From Pachyseris speciosa (Eukaryota > Cnidaria > Anthozoa > Scleractinia > Pachyseridae), in assembly GCA_016490735.1 (NCBI GenBank), contig JAEMWC010000667.1, positions 405,001-469,000 on the forward strand: a DNA stretch of 64,000 nucleotides, in the 5' to 3' direction. Shown here piece by piece: positions 36,841-50,423 of this stretch. The notes beneath the pieces were generated by a model, which did not search any database, had not been told where the DNA came from, and saw nothing but the letters and a program-made list of their open reading frames with translations. Position numbers and translations under genes: made by a program. Numbering within the stretch: the stretch's first letter is position 1; each line of letters starts with the position of its first letter.

Positions 36841-37931
36841 CCTTTATTTAGTTATAAAGCTCAGGGTAGTCCCTTCAGGAGCTAAAAGCAACCTGCTATC
36901 AACAGGAGCCCTGAGCACTAAAATACACTATTTACATGGAAAATATTTTATAAAAAGTACAACAACGTCAATATAATCAAACTAATTACAATATGAATAA
37001 ACTATAAAAACTATATAAAATGTATTAATAACTACAATGAACCATATATAGATTGATACATTAATTCTTAAGACATAAGGAAATATCATTAAAAACTACG
37101 CATCCATAATAATAAAACGATCTCTTGGCGACTTCAGTTCTTACGCAGGTAGATGAAGCAGATCACGTTGTCTAGTCGCGCGCGAGTGAATCTTGTTGTT
37201 AAAAGTAAAGTAGCATCAAAATATTGAGGGCAACGCCCTTCAATGCATTTCTTTACCAGCTGAAAAACATGTTCACGATGTCTTTCCGCAAGCGCCGGCC
37301 ACTTGAGAATGTCCATTGCAGGGCTACTGCGAGACGTTTTGGCAACAATTCTACCTGCTCTCTTCTGCAATGCCTCTAAGGCCTGACTATTTCCCTCACC
37401 GCAGCAACCCCACAGAGTATCATAGTAATCGAGAATTGGTCTAATTAACGAGATATATACGACATTGGCACTATGAGTCGTCAGATTATCGCGAAGGCAG
37501 CCTAACATACCTACACGCTTGCCAGCCTTAGAAATCACTTTCTTTACGTGACTGCCCCAGCTAAGGCGTTCATCAAAAACGACGCCTAGATAGGTGAACT
37601 CCTGAACCCTCTCAATTTGTTTGCCATCAATGCATATATTAAAAGATTTTTCCCTGGCAAGCCTAGGAGCGGTCCCAAAAAGCATAGCTTCAGTCTTTTT
37701 AACATTAATAAAAAGACTATTACTAAAAAGCCAGCGTTCAATTTTGAGCAGTTCCATGTCATTGAGTTTCATTTCAATAGTGAAAACAAAACAAAACTGT
37801 ATCGTCAGCGTACATAAGAATACTGCACTCAGACACCGCTTCCGGTAAATCGTTCACATGTAATATGAATAACAACGGACCAAGAATGGACCCTTGAGGT
37901 ACCCCTATAGACACACCCTCGGGTTTGATGT
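36841..37931 (-). pseudogene. Broken non-LTR reverse transcriptase, 3' part
   Basis: On the minus strand the sequence opens with GVPQGSILGPLLFILHVNDL (RT motif B region) and MYADDTVLF (catalytic YADD). A frameshift near 37775 follows, then a 212-codon frame (37772-37134) with FTYLGVVFDERLSWGSH and VVYISLIRPILDY, usual for CR1/Jockey-type post-RT regions. A second frameshift near 37165 is followed by a conserved tail (RQRDLLHLP, RSFYYYGCVVFND) that ends at about 37061. TAAATAAA at about 36843-36850 and the microsatellite tail mark the 3' end. The element is cut at its 5' side near an AAT run at 37935-37955. It is a different lineage from the copy at 30.2-32.2 kb. Confidence 0.75.
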
Positions 37932-38063
37932 TGAATAATAATAATAATAATAATTAAATAACAATATATAATTATAATAAGAACCTTCCCAGAATTCTTT
38001 ACTAGAAAACGGTAAGAAACAAGCAAGGCTGGTTACACGGCTAGGAATATATATTTAAACCAA

Positions 38064-38094
38064 TATTTCGGGAGGCACAGCCTTCCTTCATCAG
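38064..38094 (-). repeat. Hammerhead-like motif in left Penelope arm
   Basis: CTGATGA, one A, GGAAGGC-TGT-GCCTCCC stem with one mismatch, GAAATATTGG. Hammerhead motifs are known in Penelope-like elements; here the extra A and a weak stem I make activity uncertain. Confidence 0.5.
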
Positions 38095-38864
38095 GGTGTT
38101 ACATATTATGACCCTAAGATGAAACGACGTTACAGTTTTAAAAAAAGTTGTACATGTAACATGATATTATAATAAAGGTAAACAATACAACGTAAAATAA
38201 AAAAACGTTACAGTTTGAAAATTTGAAAAAAACGTAACAAGAAAACAAAAAGATAGGTATTATATTTCTTCTTTTCTGTTGATACCTAACGGTTCAAGAG
38301 TTTGACCTCTATCAATTAGATACGCTTCTCTGGCTCTTCGTACACCGTCACGATTAGATTTGGACAGTTCTAGTGGAATTAGTTGCATGTCAGAAGCGCT
38401 GTGACCGTTAGAGAGAAAATGTTCTGATACTGCAGTGGGTTTAGAGCTGTTGGTTTGTTTGTCGACTGTTCTACGATGTTCGTTGAAACGGTCCTTAAGT
38501 CGTCGTTTAGTTTCGCCTATGTATTGTTTGTGACAGTGATTTTCTCTCTAACGGTCACAGCGCTTCTGACATGCAACTAATTCCACTAGAACTGTCCAAA
38601 TCTAATCGTGACGGTGTACGAAGAGCCAGAGAAGCATATCTAATTGATAGAGGTCAAACTCTTGAACCGTTAGGTATCAACAGAAAAGAAGAAATATAAT
38701 ACCTATCTTTTTGTTTTCTTGTTACGTTTTTTTCAAATTTTCAAACTGTAACGTTTTTTTATTTTACGTTGTATTGTTTACCTTTATTATAATATCATGT
38801 TACATGTACAACTTTTTTTAAAACTGTAACGTCGTTTCATCTTAGGGTCATAATATGTAACACC

Positions 38865-38896
38865 CTGATGAAGGAAGGCTGTGCCTCCCGAAATAT
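38865..38896 (+). repeat. Hammerhead-like motif in right Penelope arm
   Basis: Mirror copy of the motif at 38064-38094, on the plus strand, in the equivalent place of the right arm. Confidence 0.5.
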
Positions 38897-39061
38897 TGGT
38901 TTAAATATATATTCCTAGCCGTGTAACCAGCCTTGCTTGTTTCTTACCGTTTTCTAGTTTACAATTTTATAGCTGGTTAGATCTATTACAGGATCCGGCT
39001 CTTCTATTTTGCAACGGTGGTCCTTGCTATTTAGTATTTTCCAGTGTTTCCAGAATTCTTT

Positions 39062-40550
39062 GCAGCTGGAAAATCGTCAATCCCAAATAACTTGGTCAGT
39101 TTGAGGGCAGCAAGACCCCCACGTTGTCTAGAAATAAGTCTTACCATAAACTAATTATTGTACAAGACTAAGGGCGATGACGTCATTGGTCACGTGACTT
39201 TGCTCACAAGTGCGTTTTTGCTCACTGTGACGAAGTTATTTTGTTATTGCAAAAGCAGTCAACGTGGTTTGAAGCACAATGGTGTGAGCCATTTCGGACT
39301 GCCCGGGTACCGAACAAAATATAAATATTAAGGGAGGTATATACAATTTTCTATAAGTGGGAGTCTGGGTACAAGTGCTATCTCGCGTTGCATTAAACGC
39401 GAGGAAACAAAAATTTGGATATTGGTAGATATTTTTATGAAATATACATTTTTGTCATTTTTAATGCTGTGACGTCATCGGTCACGTGACCAGAACGGAC
39501 CGAAGTTTAATATTCGCCCTACAAGTTTACTAGAACCTTTCTCCAAGAATATTTTTAAGCGAAGTTGTAGTTTAATAAATAGTGTTTTAAAAAATGGCCA
39601 TGATTACTTTTTCCTAAGAAAGTGCGGCAGTAGAAAATCTAACTGAAAAGTTTGTCAGCTTCCTGCTCAACGACCATTTGAGGTAGGAACAAAAGAAAAT
39701 TTTGCCTAAGGCTTGAGAGTATGCTCTTTATGATGGCGTTGTCAGTTTCTTCTAATTACAATTGCTTTTGGCGATGATCGATGTTTAAGATTTTTTTCAG
39801 AGGAGAGGGCCTGGAGGAAAGAACGAAACGAGGCTATACTTTCGCGCGCTTTTTGTTTTCACTGCGACGCCGCGCCACAAAAGGTTAGCTAGAAAAAAAA
39901 ATCCCAAGGACTGGACAACGGACTGGACTTGCATTTTCTTTAAACGGAACTTTTGACGACTTTTTTAATTTTTTTTTTTTTTTATGGCTGTTGTCTGCTC
40001 AGGGACAATGTATACCTGAGAAGGTAAGTTGATACAGATAGTTGTTGCTGTTTGTTAAAAAACAAAACAAAAAAAAAAGCGCGTTTGTTGTACACTTAAA
40101 TGCACTTCCCACCTAAAAAGTATTGTTTAATTCTTGAAATTATAAAACTTAAACTAGCAGTTGCAGCAATGCGAATGAAATCAAATTAATGCTAACATTA
40201 AATGAAACAATTTAAGTTGCTTAAGGCAACCGATGCAAGCTCAGTAATTTTACTAAATACGATATTTGAAGGTTAAAAACGTATCTTAAACAGTGACGGA
40301 ATAAATGATTACTTTATTTTCAACCGGAACTTAAAACGTTACCTTCATTCGCACAGACATCAAAACTTTATTTTATACTGTCCATGGACTAAATTCCCTA
40401 TTACAATTATAACAAAGTGTACAATAAAGCCATTATTCAAAGTATTGGCCTAAGAAAAATAGTTGCACATAAACAAATACTGGAACAGTTCGTGCTTTCA
40501 AATGGATTACCCAAATGAATTACACGATTCCGACACATAAGTTTAATTTG
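39062..40550. other. Intergenic; repeat-like and possible 5' exon end
   Basis: 'gatgacgtcattggtcacgtgac' at about 39176 recurs as 'gtgacgtcatcggtcacgtgac' at about 39470, which suggests an old dispersed repeat with CRE-like TGACGTCA words. A strong donor (GAGAAG/GTAAGTTG) stands at 40022 after a GC-richer stretch (39790-39990). It could end a 5' UTR exon, but no partner exon was found. Confidence 0.3.
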
Positions 40551-40987
40551 AGTGGCGAAACATTTTGTTGTATCTGAAAAATTACTGTACGACACAAAAC
40601 GTTTTCACAGAGGTTTAATGCATGGGGGTTCACATAATTTAATTCAGTTTTATAAAGCTAAAAATTGTATGTCAAAGATTCAGCAGAAACAGAGAAAAGT
40701 TTTAAAATCACGGCTGTTTGTGCGAGTTCGTGTACGTACGCGCTAAACGCGGAAAGTACCTAAGCTTAATAACTCTGAAGAAGTCAAGTACTTAAGTTTA
40801 TGTAAAAACCGACCAAGAACCAGTCGAAAAAAAACAAAGCAAATAATTATTTTAATAGATTTGGCAGTTTTACAAAGTGTTACGCTTCTGGTTTGTGGCA
40901 CCTATTTACAATGGTAGTCTGAGGAAAAACCTTTTTACAACAATGTTTAAATTGTAAGCTTAAGCTTACGGTAAATTTCATTTGAAT

Positions 40988-41303
40988 CTATTTTTTAAAC
41001 TGAGGGGAAATTAAAATGTAATTTGCTATAAGAATGGGTCCAACACAGAAATCCTGAAAACCTTCTTCACAAACAAACTGACGATAAACTTGAAAACCAA
41101 ATTTGAGAGAAGGCTTAACTTCTTGCCGAGCCATACAAAAGTTGGGCACATAAACAAAGACAACGCTTATCTGGCTTATCGGTTGACCGTAAGTTTTTTG
41201 AAGAAAACGACTAAATAAAAGGGCGACGGTAAATACCTTCTCCAATCGTCGAAAAGGCTACATCGGGCCACTGCGTAAATCGCACATCCTTCGTCTTTAG
41301 TCA
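40988..41303 (-). CDS. Possible small gene, two open segments
   Basis: An ATG at 41303 (A at -3) opens MTKDEGCAIYAVARCSLFDD and reaches a donor-like GAGAAG/GTATTT near 41238. A second open segment in another frame ends at 40988 and has coding-like composition (MARQEVKPSLKFGF, QFVCEEGFQDFCVGP, then hydrophobic residues). Joining them needs an intron of only 60-70 bases or a frameshift, so the structure is unresolved. It may be a pseudogene. No family recognised. Confidence 0.3.

Positions 41304-43076
<1,773 letters not shown>

Positions 43077-43135
<59 letters not shown>
43077..43135. repeat. (AAT)n microsatellite
   Basis: About 19 uninterrupted AAT units. Confidence 0.95.
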
Positions 43136-43139
<4 letters not shown>

Positions 43140-43601
43140 GGATCGTAGTGATAGTAGAAGCCGAAATCCCTGGGAAAGGACTGATACATTAAGATGTATT
43201 CAAACTTATAATCTTAGGGCGAATTTTTTTTTTTGCGCCTGTCACACCCAGGCTAGGACTGTTCTGCTTATCGCTATGCCAATTAAGGAAAGAGATAATT
43301 AGTGGAGTAAGGAGTTTTCGTTCTCTCCGAAAACGAACTGTTTGGTGTCCGTCTACTAATTTTTAACTTCACATTCCAATTTTAAACCTTCATTGAATCT
43401 TCAATATTTCCTATTTCCCAAAATTTAACTAATCCTTTGAGAAAAATTATCTCTTCCCAAATATACCCAAAAATCACCCAAAAAATCACATAATTAAATA
43501 TCCCACAACATAGCTTCGTGAGATAAGCGTAGGCGGATTTATTTTTAATTGCTTGACTGAAATGCGAAAGAGATGTCAATGTTAAATCCATATTAAGCGA
43601 C

Positions 43602-43827
43602 TAAAAAACGATGTTTAGGTTAAATCCCGCCTCATAACGGAGATTCTTGTAAGAAGATGTATCCACGGGTGTTTCGCCGGGACGAGGAAACACGTAATAA
43701 CGAGGTGTTTGTGTGGCGTGGTCCCACTGTACCGATAAACATTCTAATCCCTCTTCGAGCTCACCTTCTCCAACATTAGCATAATCGTACTACAACTGCT
43801 CGCAGTCTTCGTTTTCGTGCGAACTAA
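43602..43827 (-). pseudogene. Terminal exon or gene remnant with one in-frame TAG
   Basis: The minus strand from an acceptor-like TTGTTTAG (43828) reads SSHENEDCEQL, then TAG, then about 60 open codons: YDYANVGEGELEEGLECLSV, QWDHATQTPRYYVFPRPGET, and a Tyr/Asn-rich tail ending in TAG at 43602. The composition is clearly coding-like, with acidic and Tyr-containing motifs as in receptor tails. The early TAG means it is either a pseudogene or an exon starting just after that TAG, where GTAG could act as a poor acceptor. No family recognised. Confidence 0.35.
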
Positions 43828-44753
43828 ACAAGCATGGTTTTCGTCAACGAAAAAATGCATTAATTAAACGTTAAACCGAACCGGAAATGCTTTTACACCT
43901 ACGACTCAGCTGGCTGAAAAGAAATGAAAATGATTGCAAAATATCTTTTGTTTTAGCAACGTATAGTTTCCTTTTTCCGGTGATTTTATCTCTGTTATTT
44001 AATTAAAATTAATGTCATCAAACATCCATTAAGGGCCACTGTTAATGATACTTCATATTATCTGTCGAAAGTGGGCGTTTTTTATGAAAACAATATCTGT
44101 AAACAAGGGTGATGACAGACAGACTTGGTTGTCTTTTCATTCTGGCATCTTTAAATGTTACGTTCTCGACTAAACAGCTTTAGATCTAAAGTTCTGGTTG
44201 TTGTGGGCAAAGATTCTTCATAGAGGTTTCAGTTCAATCATAATTTTTGTGCCGACATCTTGGTTCCATGTCATGGTGGACACACCATATATTTTCATAC
44301 TTTGAAAAAGGTAAGTTGATCGCATGTTTATCCTGGGTCTAAGGTCCAGCTAACAATTTACAGAAGATACATTTAGCTACATTTGTGGAAAGTGTTCAGA
44401 CTTTAAAAGGTTGCTAATGCGGGAAAAGTCGAAGAAGCCAGTGCTAAGCATAAGCATAATTATTACTAAATCTACTACGGTATACAGCCGTGGTTTAGTA
44501 TTGTAGGTTCTCCCGCCGTCGACGTCGTTACTTATCATATTCGCCACAACTGAACTACTATCGGTTCACGAAGGCAAGCTAAGGGCCGCTCGTCTTTTCC
44601 TGTCCTCGTCCAGTTATGACAAAACTAATTAGAGAGAACATTAAAACCAGAGAGCAGTGATGTTTGTACCACTGGACTATGTTTGCACAGTGGAACGTTT
44701 GCCATGAATTTATTTTGCTACTGAGCGACCAAATTAATACACTATCAACCGCA
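43828..44753. other. No firm feature
   Basis: A plus-strand open stretch of 26 codons between a TTTCAG acceptor (about 44238) and a strong donor (AAAAAG/GTAAGTTG, about 44311) could be an exon, but it is short and alone. Confidence 0.25.
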
Positions 44754-45199
44754 GACCGGTTAGCTCAGTGGTAGAGCACCGGACTACCGTGCGGGAGGTC
44801 GCGGGTTCAAACCCCGGCCGGACCAACACTCAGGGTCTTTAAATAATTGAGGAGAAAGTGCTGCCTTTGTAATGACTGTCTACAAACGGTTAGACTTTCT
44901 AGTCTTCTCGGATAAGGACGATAAACCGTAGGCCCCGTCTCACAACTCTTCATAATTCTCTGATTCTGTGGGACGTAAAAGAACCACTAGGACGTAACAA
45001 AACTCTGGCAGTGACCACCCCTAGTGTCTGTCTTAATTTGATATTGATATTACGGGGGCACTCATAACTCAACTTCATTAACTGTAAACTGCGTTATAAG
45101 CAGTCTGGTAAAGTCCCCCGGCCAGTGTTGTAAACCGCCATGAGATTATGATATGAGCGGTATATAAATACACATTACATTCTGACATTACATTACATC
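44754..45199 (+). mobile_element. tRNA-derived SINE
   Basis: The first 72 bases (44754-44825) fold as a tRNA-like head: A box TAGCTCAGTGG, B box GGTTCAAACCC, and acceptor halves GACCGGT/GCCGGAC ending in CCA. These form an internal RNA polymerase III promoter. A non-tRNA body follows (about 44826-45165), ending in 'gagcggtatataaatac' and an ATTACATTC tail (45170-45199). The anticodon arm pairs poorly, so this is a SINE and not a working tRNA. Confidence 0.8.
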
Positions 45200-46946
45200 A
45201 AGAACTAGCTATATATTTCTACGCGGTTTACTTGAGAGGCTTTCGATTCTATATTGCTGGTATACTGGTTATCTTTCAGGAATCATCAGCGATTTTCTAA
45301 ACCGTAAGACGTGCGGTCAATAACTGTCGAGTGGACGTTAAGAGAAATCCGCTTAAAGTGAAAAACAGCATTGTACTACTGGTCAACATTTCGTGCAATA
45401 TTCTGATCCGCGATATTCACTAGTCAGGCATATATCAGCATAATTGAGCTTCTACTCTATAGTAGTGCCATTATACTCTGTCCTTTGAGCAACAGTGTCA
45501 ATATGCTATATAGTTCAAGTTCGGTCCTCTCAGCGTATTTTTCTCTTTATGAGTCTAAACAAAATTATTGTTACATGTGACAAAACAGTTCTTTTTTTCT
45601 CTCCGGCGGAGTCTGCGGCGGAGTTTCTCTGGCGGAGTCTCCCTTATATGGGCTATATAGGTATGTGCGGCCCCAAAGGGTATGATTTTTTTTTAGCTGT
45701 TTTGGTCTGAAATAGGGTATCGATTTTAACCATTTGGGTCTGAAACAGGGTATAGTTTGTGCACTCTGGTCTTGAATTGAGTATGTTTCTTAAGAAGAAG
45801 CTACCTCTTCATAATGAAATGATAAAAATCGTTTATTCCACTGTCTTACAGATAACTGAATCGAAAAGCGACAACTTCAAATACAAAAACTTTGGAAGAC
45901 ATTTAAATGTTCCACTGTTGCAAATAAATGTTTAGGTTCAGATCCAAATTACGTGACAGTGCCCCTTAAACGAAGACTCTTTCTAGAGTTATACTGTACT
46001 GTATGGCATAATCCAGTTATCTATATATATATATCTTTTGATATAGCTTGGATATAGTTAATGTTGAATTGCTTGCACATGACAGTTTGGTGGCTGGGCA
46101 GTTACATAAATTATCTCGAGTCTCTGTGGAGTATACACGTAAAATCTAAATAACGGATTTGGCCTGTTGGCGGCCATTAAATTTACCATTAGAGCACTAA
46201 AAAAGCCGAGGATTTTCATGCAGATCAGTTGATAGGCTTCTGTATCCGTGATCTCTATTACCCAAACTCCCAGAGACACCCCCCGGGTTCGAACTCAGGA
46301 GTCCATTTACGTAGGACATATGGTGTGGCCGTCAATCTGTTCAAATTCGCACGTCTACGTTGTATGAACAAAAACTACAGTGGAGGTCGCAAATGTTTGA
46401 GAAACTATGGAGAAAAATTCGATAGAGGTGTTATATAAATAGTGTGGTTCTGTCTTTGATTTACTGGAGAATCCCCTATCCCATGGTGCTTCACAACAAG
46501 TACACCTTTCAGTTTGAAGAGGTAGATGGCAAAAAAAGTTCACAAACGGAAAACAAAAGCGGATGCGGAAAAGAGTAATTTCAATTTTACAGGCGTACTT
46601 AAAATAACATTGCAGTGAGATGAACAATGCTCTATCTGTTGATCAAACACTGCCGACCTCACCCTGCTGAGACGATACGAACTGCGTAATCATTAGTTTT
46701 GCTGGCGCGTTTAATTGGTAGGTGAACGTTGCCAGCAACATTTCATGATATTTTACATCCTTCCCTCGCTACTGCAAAATCTTCCGGATTTTAACTTCCT
46801 CCTGATCTCTATCGTTGACGGTCAACTCGAAAGATCTTTATTACTGAAGAGGTAAGCTTACAATTTGCCAACATTACTTTTCAAACTCAAGCAAATTAAC
46901 ACCGATGTTTATCAAAGTTAACTAACGTTTTCGGTAAATTGAAGAA
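45200..46946. other. Intergenic with a truncated dispersed repeat
   Basis: At 45655-45790 'gggtat' and 'ggtctgaaa' recur every 30-40 bases, typical of a short dispersed repeat cut at both ends. A donor-like GAAGAG/GTAAGC at 46852 precedes the small frame at 46947. Frames at 46058-46627 show no motif. Confidence 0.35.
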
Positions 46947-47090
46947 ATGTTCAGTTTGCCCAGTGAAGAAGCCACGATTCACAAATACTGCTCAGTAAGT
47001 TTCAATTCGTGGAGCGGAGCACATTGGGATTTCATCGACGATCCAGAAGTTAGAACCAACCGCATAGCACAAGGCTTCAGATTTACATAG
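46947..47090 (+). CDS. Possible 47-residue open frame
   Basis: ATG at 46947 opens MFSLPSEEATIHKYCSVSFN and continues with Trp- and Asp-rich residues (WSGAHWDFIDDPEVRTNRIA) to TAG at 47088. An internal TCA/GTAAGT at about 46996 could be a donor. The composition suggests coding sequence, but the frame is short, unlinked and unnamed. Confidence 0.22.
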   Translation: MFSLPSEEATIHKYCSVSFNSWSGAHWDFIDDPEVRTNRIAQGFRFT

Positions 47091-48055
47091 TTTGTCTATG
47101 AACAATAGGTTTCCAGCGTTGAGTATATAATTCAGTATTATTGCTATAAGAACAACCATCTTTACAACGTTTCTCTATTCAACGATAGTCAACGTTCAGT
47201 CGACTAAACAAATCAAAATCATCTTTCGTTGTTACTGAGTTAACATGTCATGTGCTTCGCAATTCAGACAAATTAGAATAAATGTTTAACTGATCAAACA
47301 AAGAACACAAAAGATGAATACCTTCACACAGGGAAACAAGTTATAAGTGGATTGTAAGTAAAACGTGGTGAACTTAAGCAGAAACTAAAAGCGTTTTTAT
47401 GCTAGGTTTTTCCGGCTGACAGAACTGAAAGTCTTTATGCTGCTACACTTATACGTTTAAGCTATCATGAGGAGAAGCATATATTTTGCTGAACTAGTTG
47501 CAGAAAATCTAGAAAATTACAATGAGCTTACACGTGTGTACCCTGTGTCAACAGTATGAATTACCTGCATCAACGAATGAATTTCACTGGAAAAGTAAAC
47601 CCTGAGTCAGAGCTCTGTGCGGTCTACACTTGGAATTTGGACTGTATATATACAGTATTTCAAGACCGAGAGTTCAACTAGATTTAAGGGAATCAATCTC
47701 GAACGACGGCTCGGGTGTTGTGATCGAGGCTATCAATTATACTAGAATAGAAAACCTACTGAGTCGAATTTTCTTTGTTGTTCCTTAACATTTCATAAAT
47801 CAATGTCTGGGCCGACGCTTGACCATCAAAAAGACAACAAAATCTATTCATTTGTTAAAAGACGGGTACGAAAAGAGATAGTTTATTACACCCTGCAGGT
47901 ATCAGGAAAGACACTCAAGTTCAAAACGTTTTAGCTTCGTCAGTGTCGTCTTAGGATTTACATCTACGAGCCAACTCCCGTGAAAGAGATTGCCTCCGTA
48001 TCAGAAACGTTAGTGGATTATTACTTAAATTATTAATATAATCCTCAATACTTAC
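47091..48055. other. No firm feature
   Basis: Near 47911-47960 the minus strand carries CTGACGAAG...AAAACGTTTTGAAC, another decayed CTGANGA motif. No coding evidence. Confidence 0.3.
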
Positions 48056-48110
48056 GTTGTGCTAATATCTCTTTTTCCTCTCTTCGAACCTTAATCCGTT
48101 TCACATCCAT
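48056..48110 (-). CDS. Possible first coding exon
   Basis: ATG at 48110 (minus) opens MDVKRIKVRREEKEILAQ and reaches a strong donor (CAAC/GTAAGTATTG) at 48055, phase 1. The highly charged peptide and good donor suggest a real exon; no following exon could be fixed. The only coding-like sequence downstream on this strand is the remnant at 43.6-43.8 kb. Confidence 0.3.
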
Positions 48111-48948
48111 GGGGCTATACGATTATATATGGCCAACAGCCAGTTCGATTGTTGGTCAATTCAGTAGCCATACGGCTTATGATGGAGATAGATGGTTAAC
48201 CTGTGGCAGGCCACAACACCGGGACATCGTTCTCTACCCTTTGCGAACAATGTATGCGTGTCTTTTTCGTCCCTTGTCGAGGGGTTGAGTTTTAAGCCCG
48301 GTGTGAGGTAAAGGAGACACGGTCATGCACTATCTGACCAGTTGTGTCATATATCTATTTAACAGTAATGAATTATTGGCCTAAGTATTCGGATAATAAC
48401 GTTTTCAGGTAGAACATCCACAACGGATTAGCCACCGGAAGGCTTATCATCTTTACATACTTCAACTTCAAAGTTCTTATGAAAAACGGTTACACAATGT
48501 TTCTCCCAGGGTGTGCAAAACATCGAGGGAGGCGCGCTGTTCTTGAGTTTTGAATTTCAAACTTTTATAGGATTAACCTTTAAAATATACACAGATCTAC
48601 AAGGTCAAGGATTTGCGGTAAAAATATTTAATATCTACGTCTCGCTGTATCCAGGTGTGCTGGAAAGCCTCTTTTCGCACGTTTCCTTTCTTCATCCAGG
48701 TACCGCATAAAGCAGTAACGACGGGAAAATTGCCGGACAGTTAAATGTCTGTAAAAAACCGTTCAACTTCTTGTAAGCAAAACCAGAAATTAATGAACCT
48801 ATGATCGTAGGGGTGGGTACTTAAACAACGCTGTGGTAGGGACAAGGTGGCTAAGACTGAAAGAAACTGGAGTGCTTACGATGGTACGTGGGGAGACGAC
48901 TGAATAAATGCTTGGTTTTAACGACTGAGTTGTCAGAAGTCGCTTTTA
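48111..48948. other. No recognisable feature
   Basis: A 65-codon plus-strand frame at 48513-48710 lacks support. Confidence 0.3.
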
Positions 48949-49097
48949 AGGCTAGTTTCCATATGATCGCAGACGATCGCGGATCGCAGATCGCAGATCG
49001 CAAAAAGTTCTGCGATCGTCTGCGATCATATGAAACAGCTCCCTTTCTGCCCTTTGCGATGGTCTGCGATTGTCTGCGATCATATGGAAACCAGGCT
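48949..49097. mobile_element. Short MITE with 'catatgatcgcagac' ends
   Basis: The left end (aaggctagtttccatatgat) and right end (complement of tcatatggaaaccaggctt) are inverted repeats of about 27 bases. The interior repeats 'gatcgcag' in both senses, so the whole 149 bases can fold. Confidence 0.7.
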
Positions 49098-50185
49098 TTA
49101 TAGTGCTCGACGTACTTTATCAACTCAGTTTATAAAACCAAACACTCAAAAAATCGGGAAGAGTTTCCCTGTTTACGACAAAAATTAGCTTTTCCCCATT
49201 TATTTTCGGTAAATGCCTCATTCGGTTTAGGACAGCCAAATGATAATAGTGCAGTCGCAGTATTGGTGATTATTCAATATCCTATGGGCAACAGTTTCCA
49301 AATTATTTACCATTCCATTTCCGGCTTCGAAAACAAACATTAACTAAATTTTCTGGAAAGTATCCTTCTTTAAGACTTCCGATTTACTCTAACTAAATGG
49401 GCTAAAAGGAAGTTAAAACGATATCCTGATTGGACCAAAACCCTGAAAACCAAGCCCGGCTGGACCGCAAATCTACATCAAGGGTACAGTGATCATTTGA
49501 GAGAGGCGATCACTTATTAGACAGAAGTCTGAAAGAGGTCTCAATATATATGAAACGATTTGACTAAAACATATGATTGAAAATAAAAGTGGTCGCTTGG
49601 GGGAGATGGGTCAGTGGTTTGAATGGGTCAGAAATGCAATATGGGATTTGGAAAAACTTGACGGAATTTCTGTCGTTTCACTTGGATGTGCTCAGAATAT
49701 CATTAAACTAAACACATCGGCATGCTCTTCTAACCTGGCAAATCTAAACTTGATTGGTTTACCAAGGAATGCATTTTTCAGTTGGGCTAATTTGACAATC
49801 CACTAACTTCTAATCATTCTTAATCATTTCAAGCTCACAGTAACCACACTATTTACGTCCTCTATTCATTCATGTTGACCAAACTTTCACATATGGTTGC
49901 TCTCAGAACAAAAGAAATTCTTGAATTAGTTTGAAGGACTCGTTTACAAATATTATCTAAGATATGGACTCCTACGTAATATAAAACCCTACAAAGACTT
50001 GGCATTTCTCAGGCGAAATAAGAAAGACTGGTAAAACCTTGGAGGTATTTTAAAGTTCTGTTTCATGTAACCTGACCGTGATTCAGTTGGTTTAGTGCCC
50101 GAGGGTGAGATTCAAAAATTAGTTTCAGATGGTTTGTTTTGATGCAAAAAATGCAACATATTAGGGCTCTAAATCCGTTCTCATA
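49098..50185. other. No firm feature
   Basis: A 77-codon plus-strand frame (49573-49806) has no splice or domain evidence. Confidence 0.3.
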
Positions 50186-50423
50186 TTAATGTAGCATCTT
50201 CCCACACCGGATATTGCGATTAACCACAACAAAAATGCTACCCAAAAATGCCAAGGTGAAAATGTTAATATTGCTGGCAGTTTTTCCTTGGGACGTCTGT
50301 AGTAAAGAAATTATTGTCAAAAATCCGGGCGGCGTGAATAATTGCTCAATATTGACAGTTCGATATTGACCCATGTTCGACTTAATTTCTATTACATCGA
50401 TCACTTCAAACGGAATTCTACAG
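50186..50423 (-). CDS. Terminal exon of an unrecognised gene
   Basis: Follows a strong acceptor on the minus strand (ttttcttcactcgcgctcattcag) and stays open for 79 codons, including the TAA. The peptide starts CRIPFEVIDVIEIKSN, continues MGQYRTVNIEQLFTPPGFLT, and includes a hydrophobic stretch near the C-terminus (FTLAFLGSIFVVV) that may be a membrane segment before a basic tail. Entry phase requires two bases from an upstream exon, which should lie above 50430; none could be fixed. Its length (238 bases) and entry phase equal those of the last exon of the gene at 13705-15377, although the peptides do not look alike. Confidence 0.4.

Larger units (their letters stand above)
38001..39049. mobile_element. 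Head-to-head pair of Penelope-like element 3' ends
   Basis: Inverted arms 38002-38420 and 38539-38957 (419 bases each, essentially identical) flank a 118-base centre. Read on the minus strand, the centre plus left arm encode a GIY-YIG endonuclease C-terminus: QYIGETKRRLKDRFNEHR, then SEHFLSNGHSASDMQLIPLE, then DRGQTLEPLGINRKEE and stop at 38260. The right arm repeats the second half on the plus strand, with a stop at 38697. Each arm then has about 240 bases of 3' region with a CTGATGA...GAAA motif. CCAGAATTCTTT occurs at both outer edges (37989-38000 and 39050-39061), fitting a 12-base target duplication. Both copies lack the reverse transcriptase. Confidence 0.8.

Noticed and set aside
44754..44825. 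A functional tRNA gene
   Set aside because: The anticodon arm pairs poorly and a SINE body with a repeat tail follows directly.
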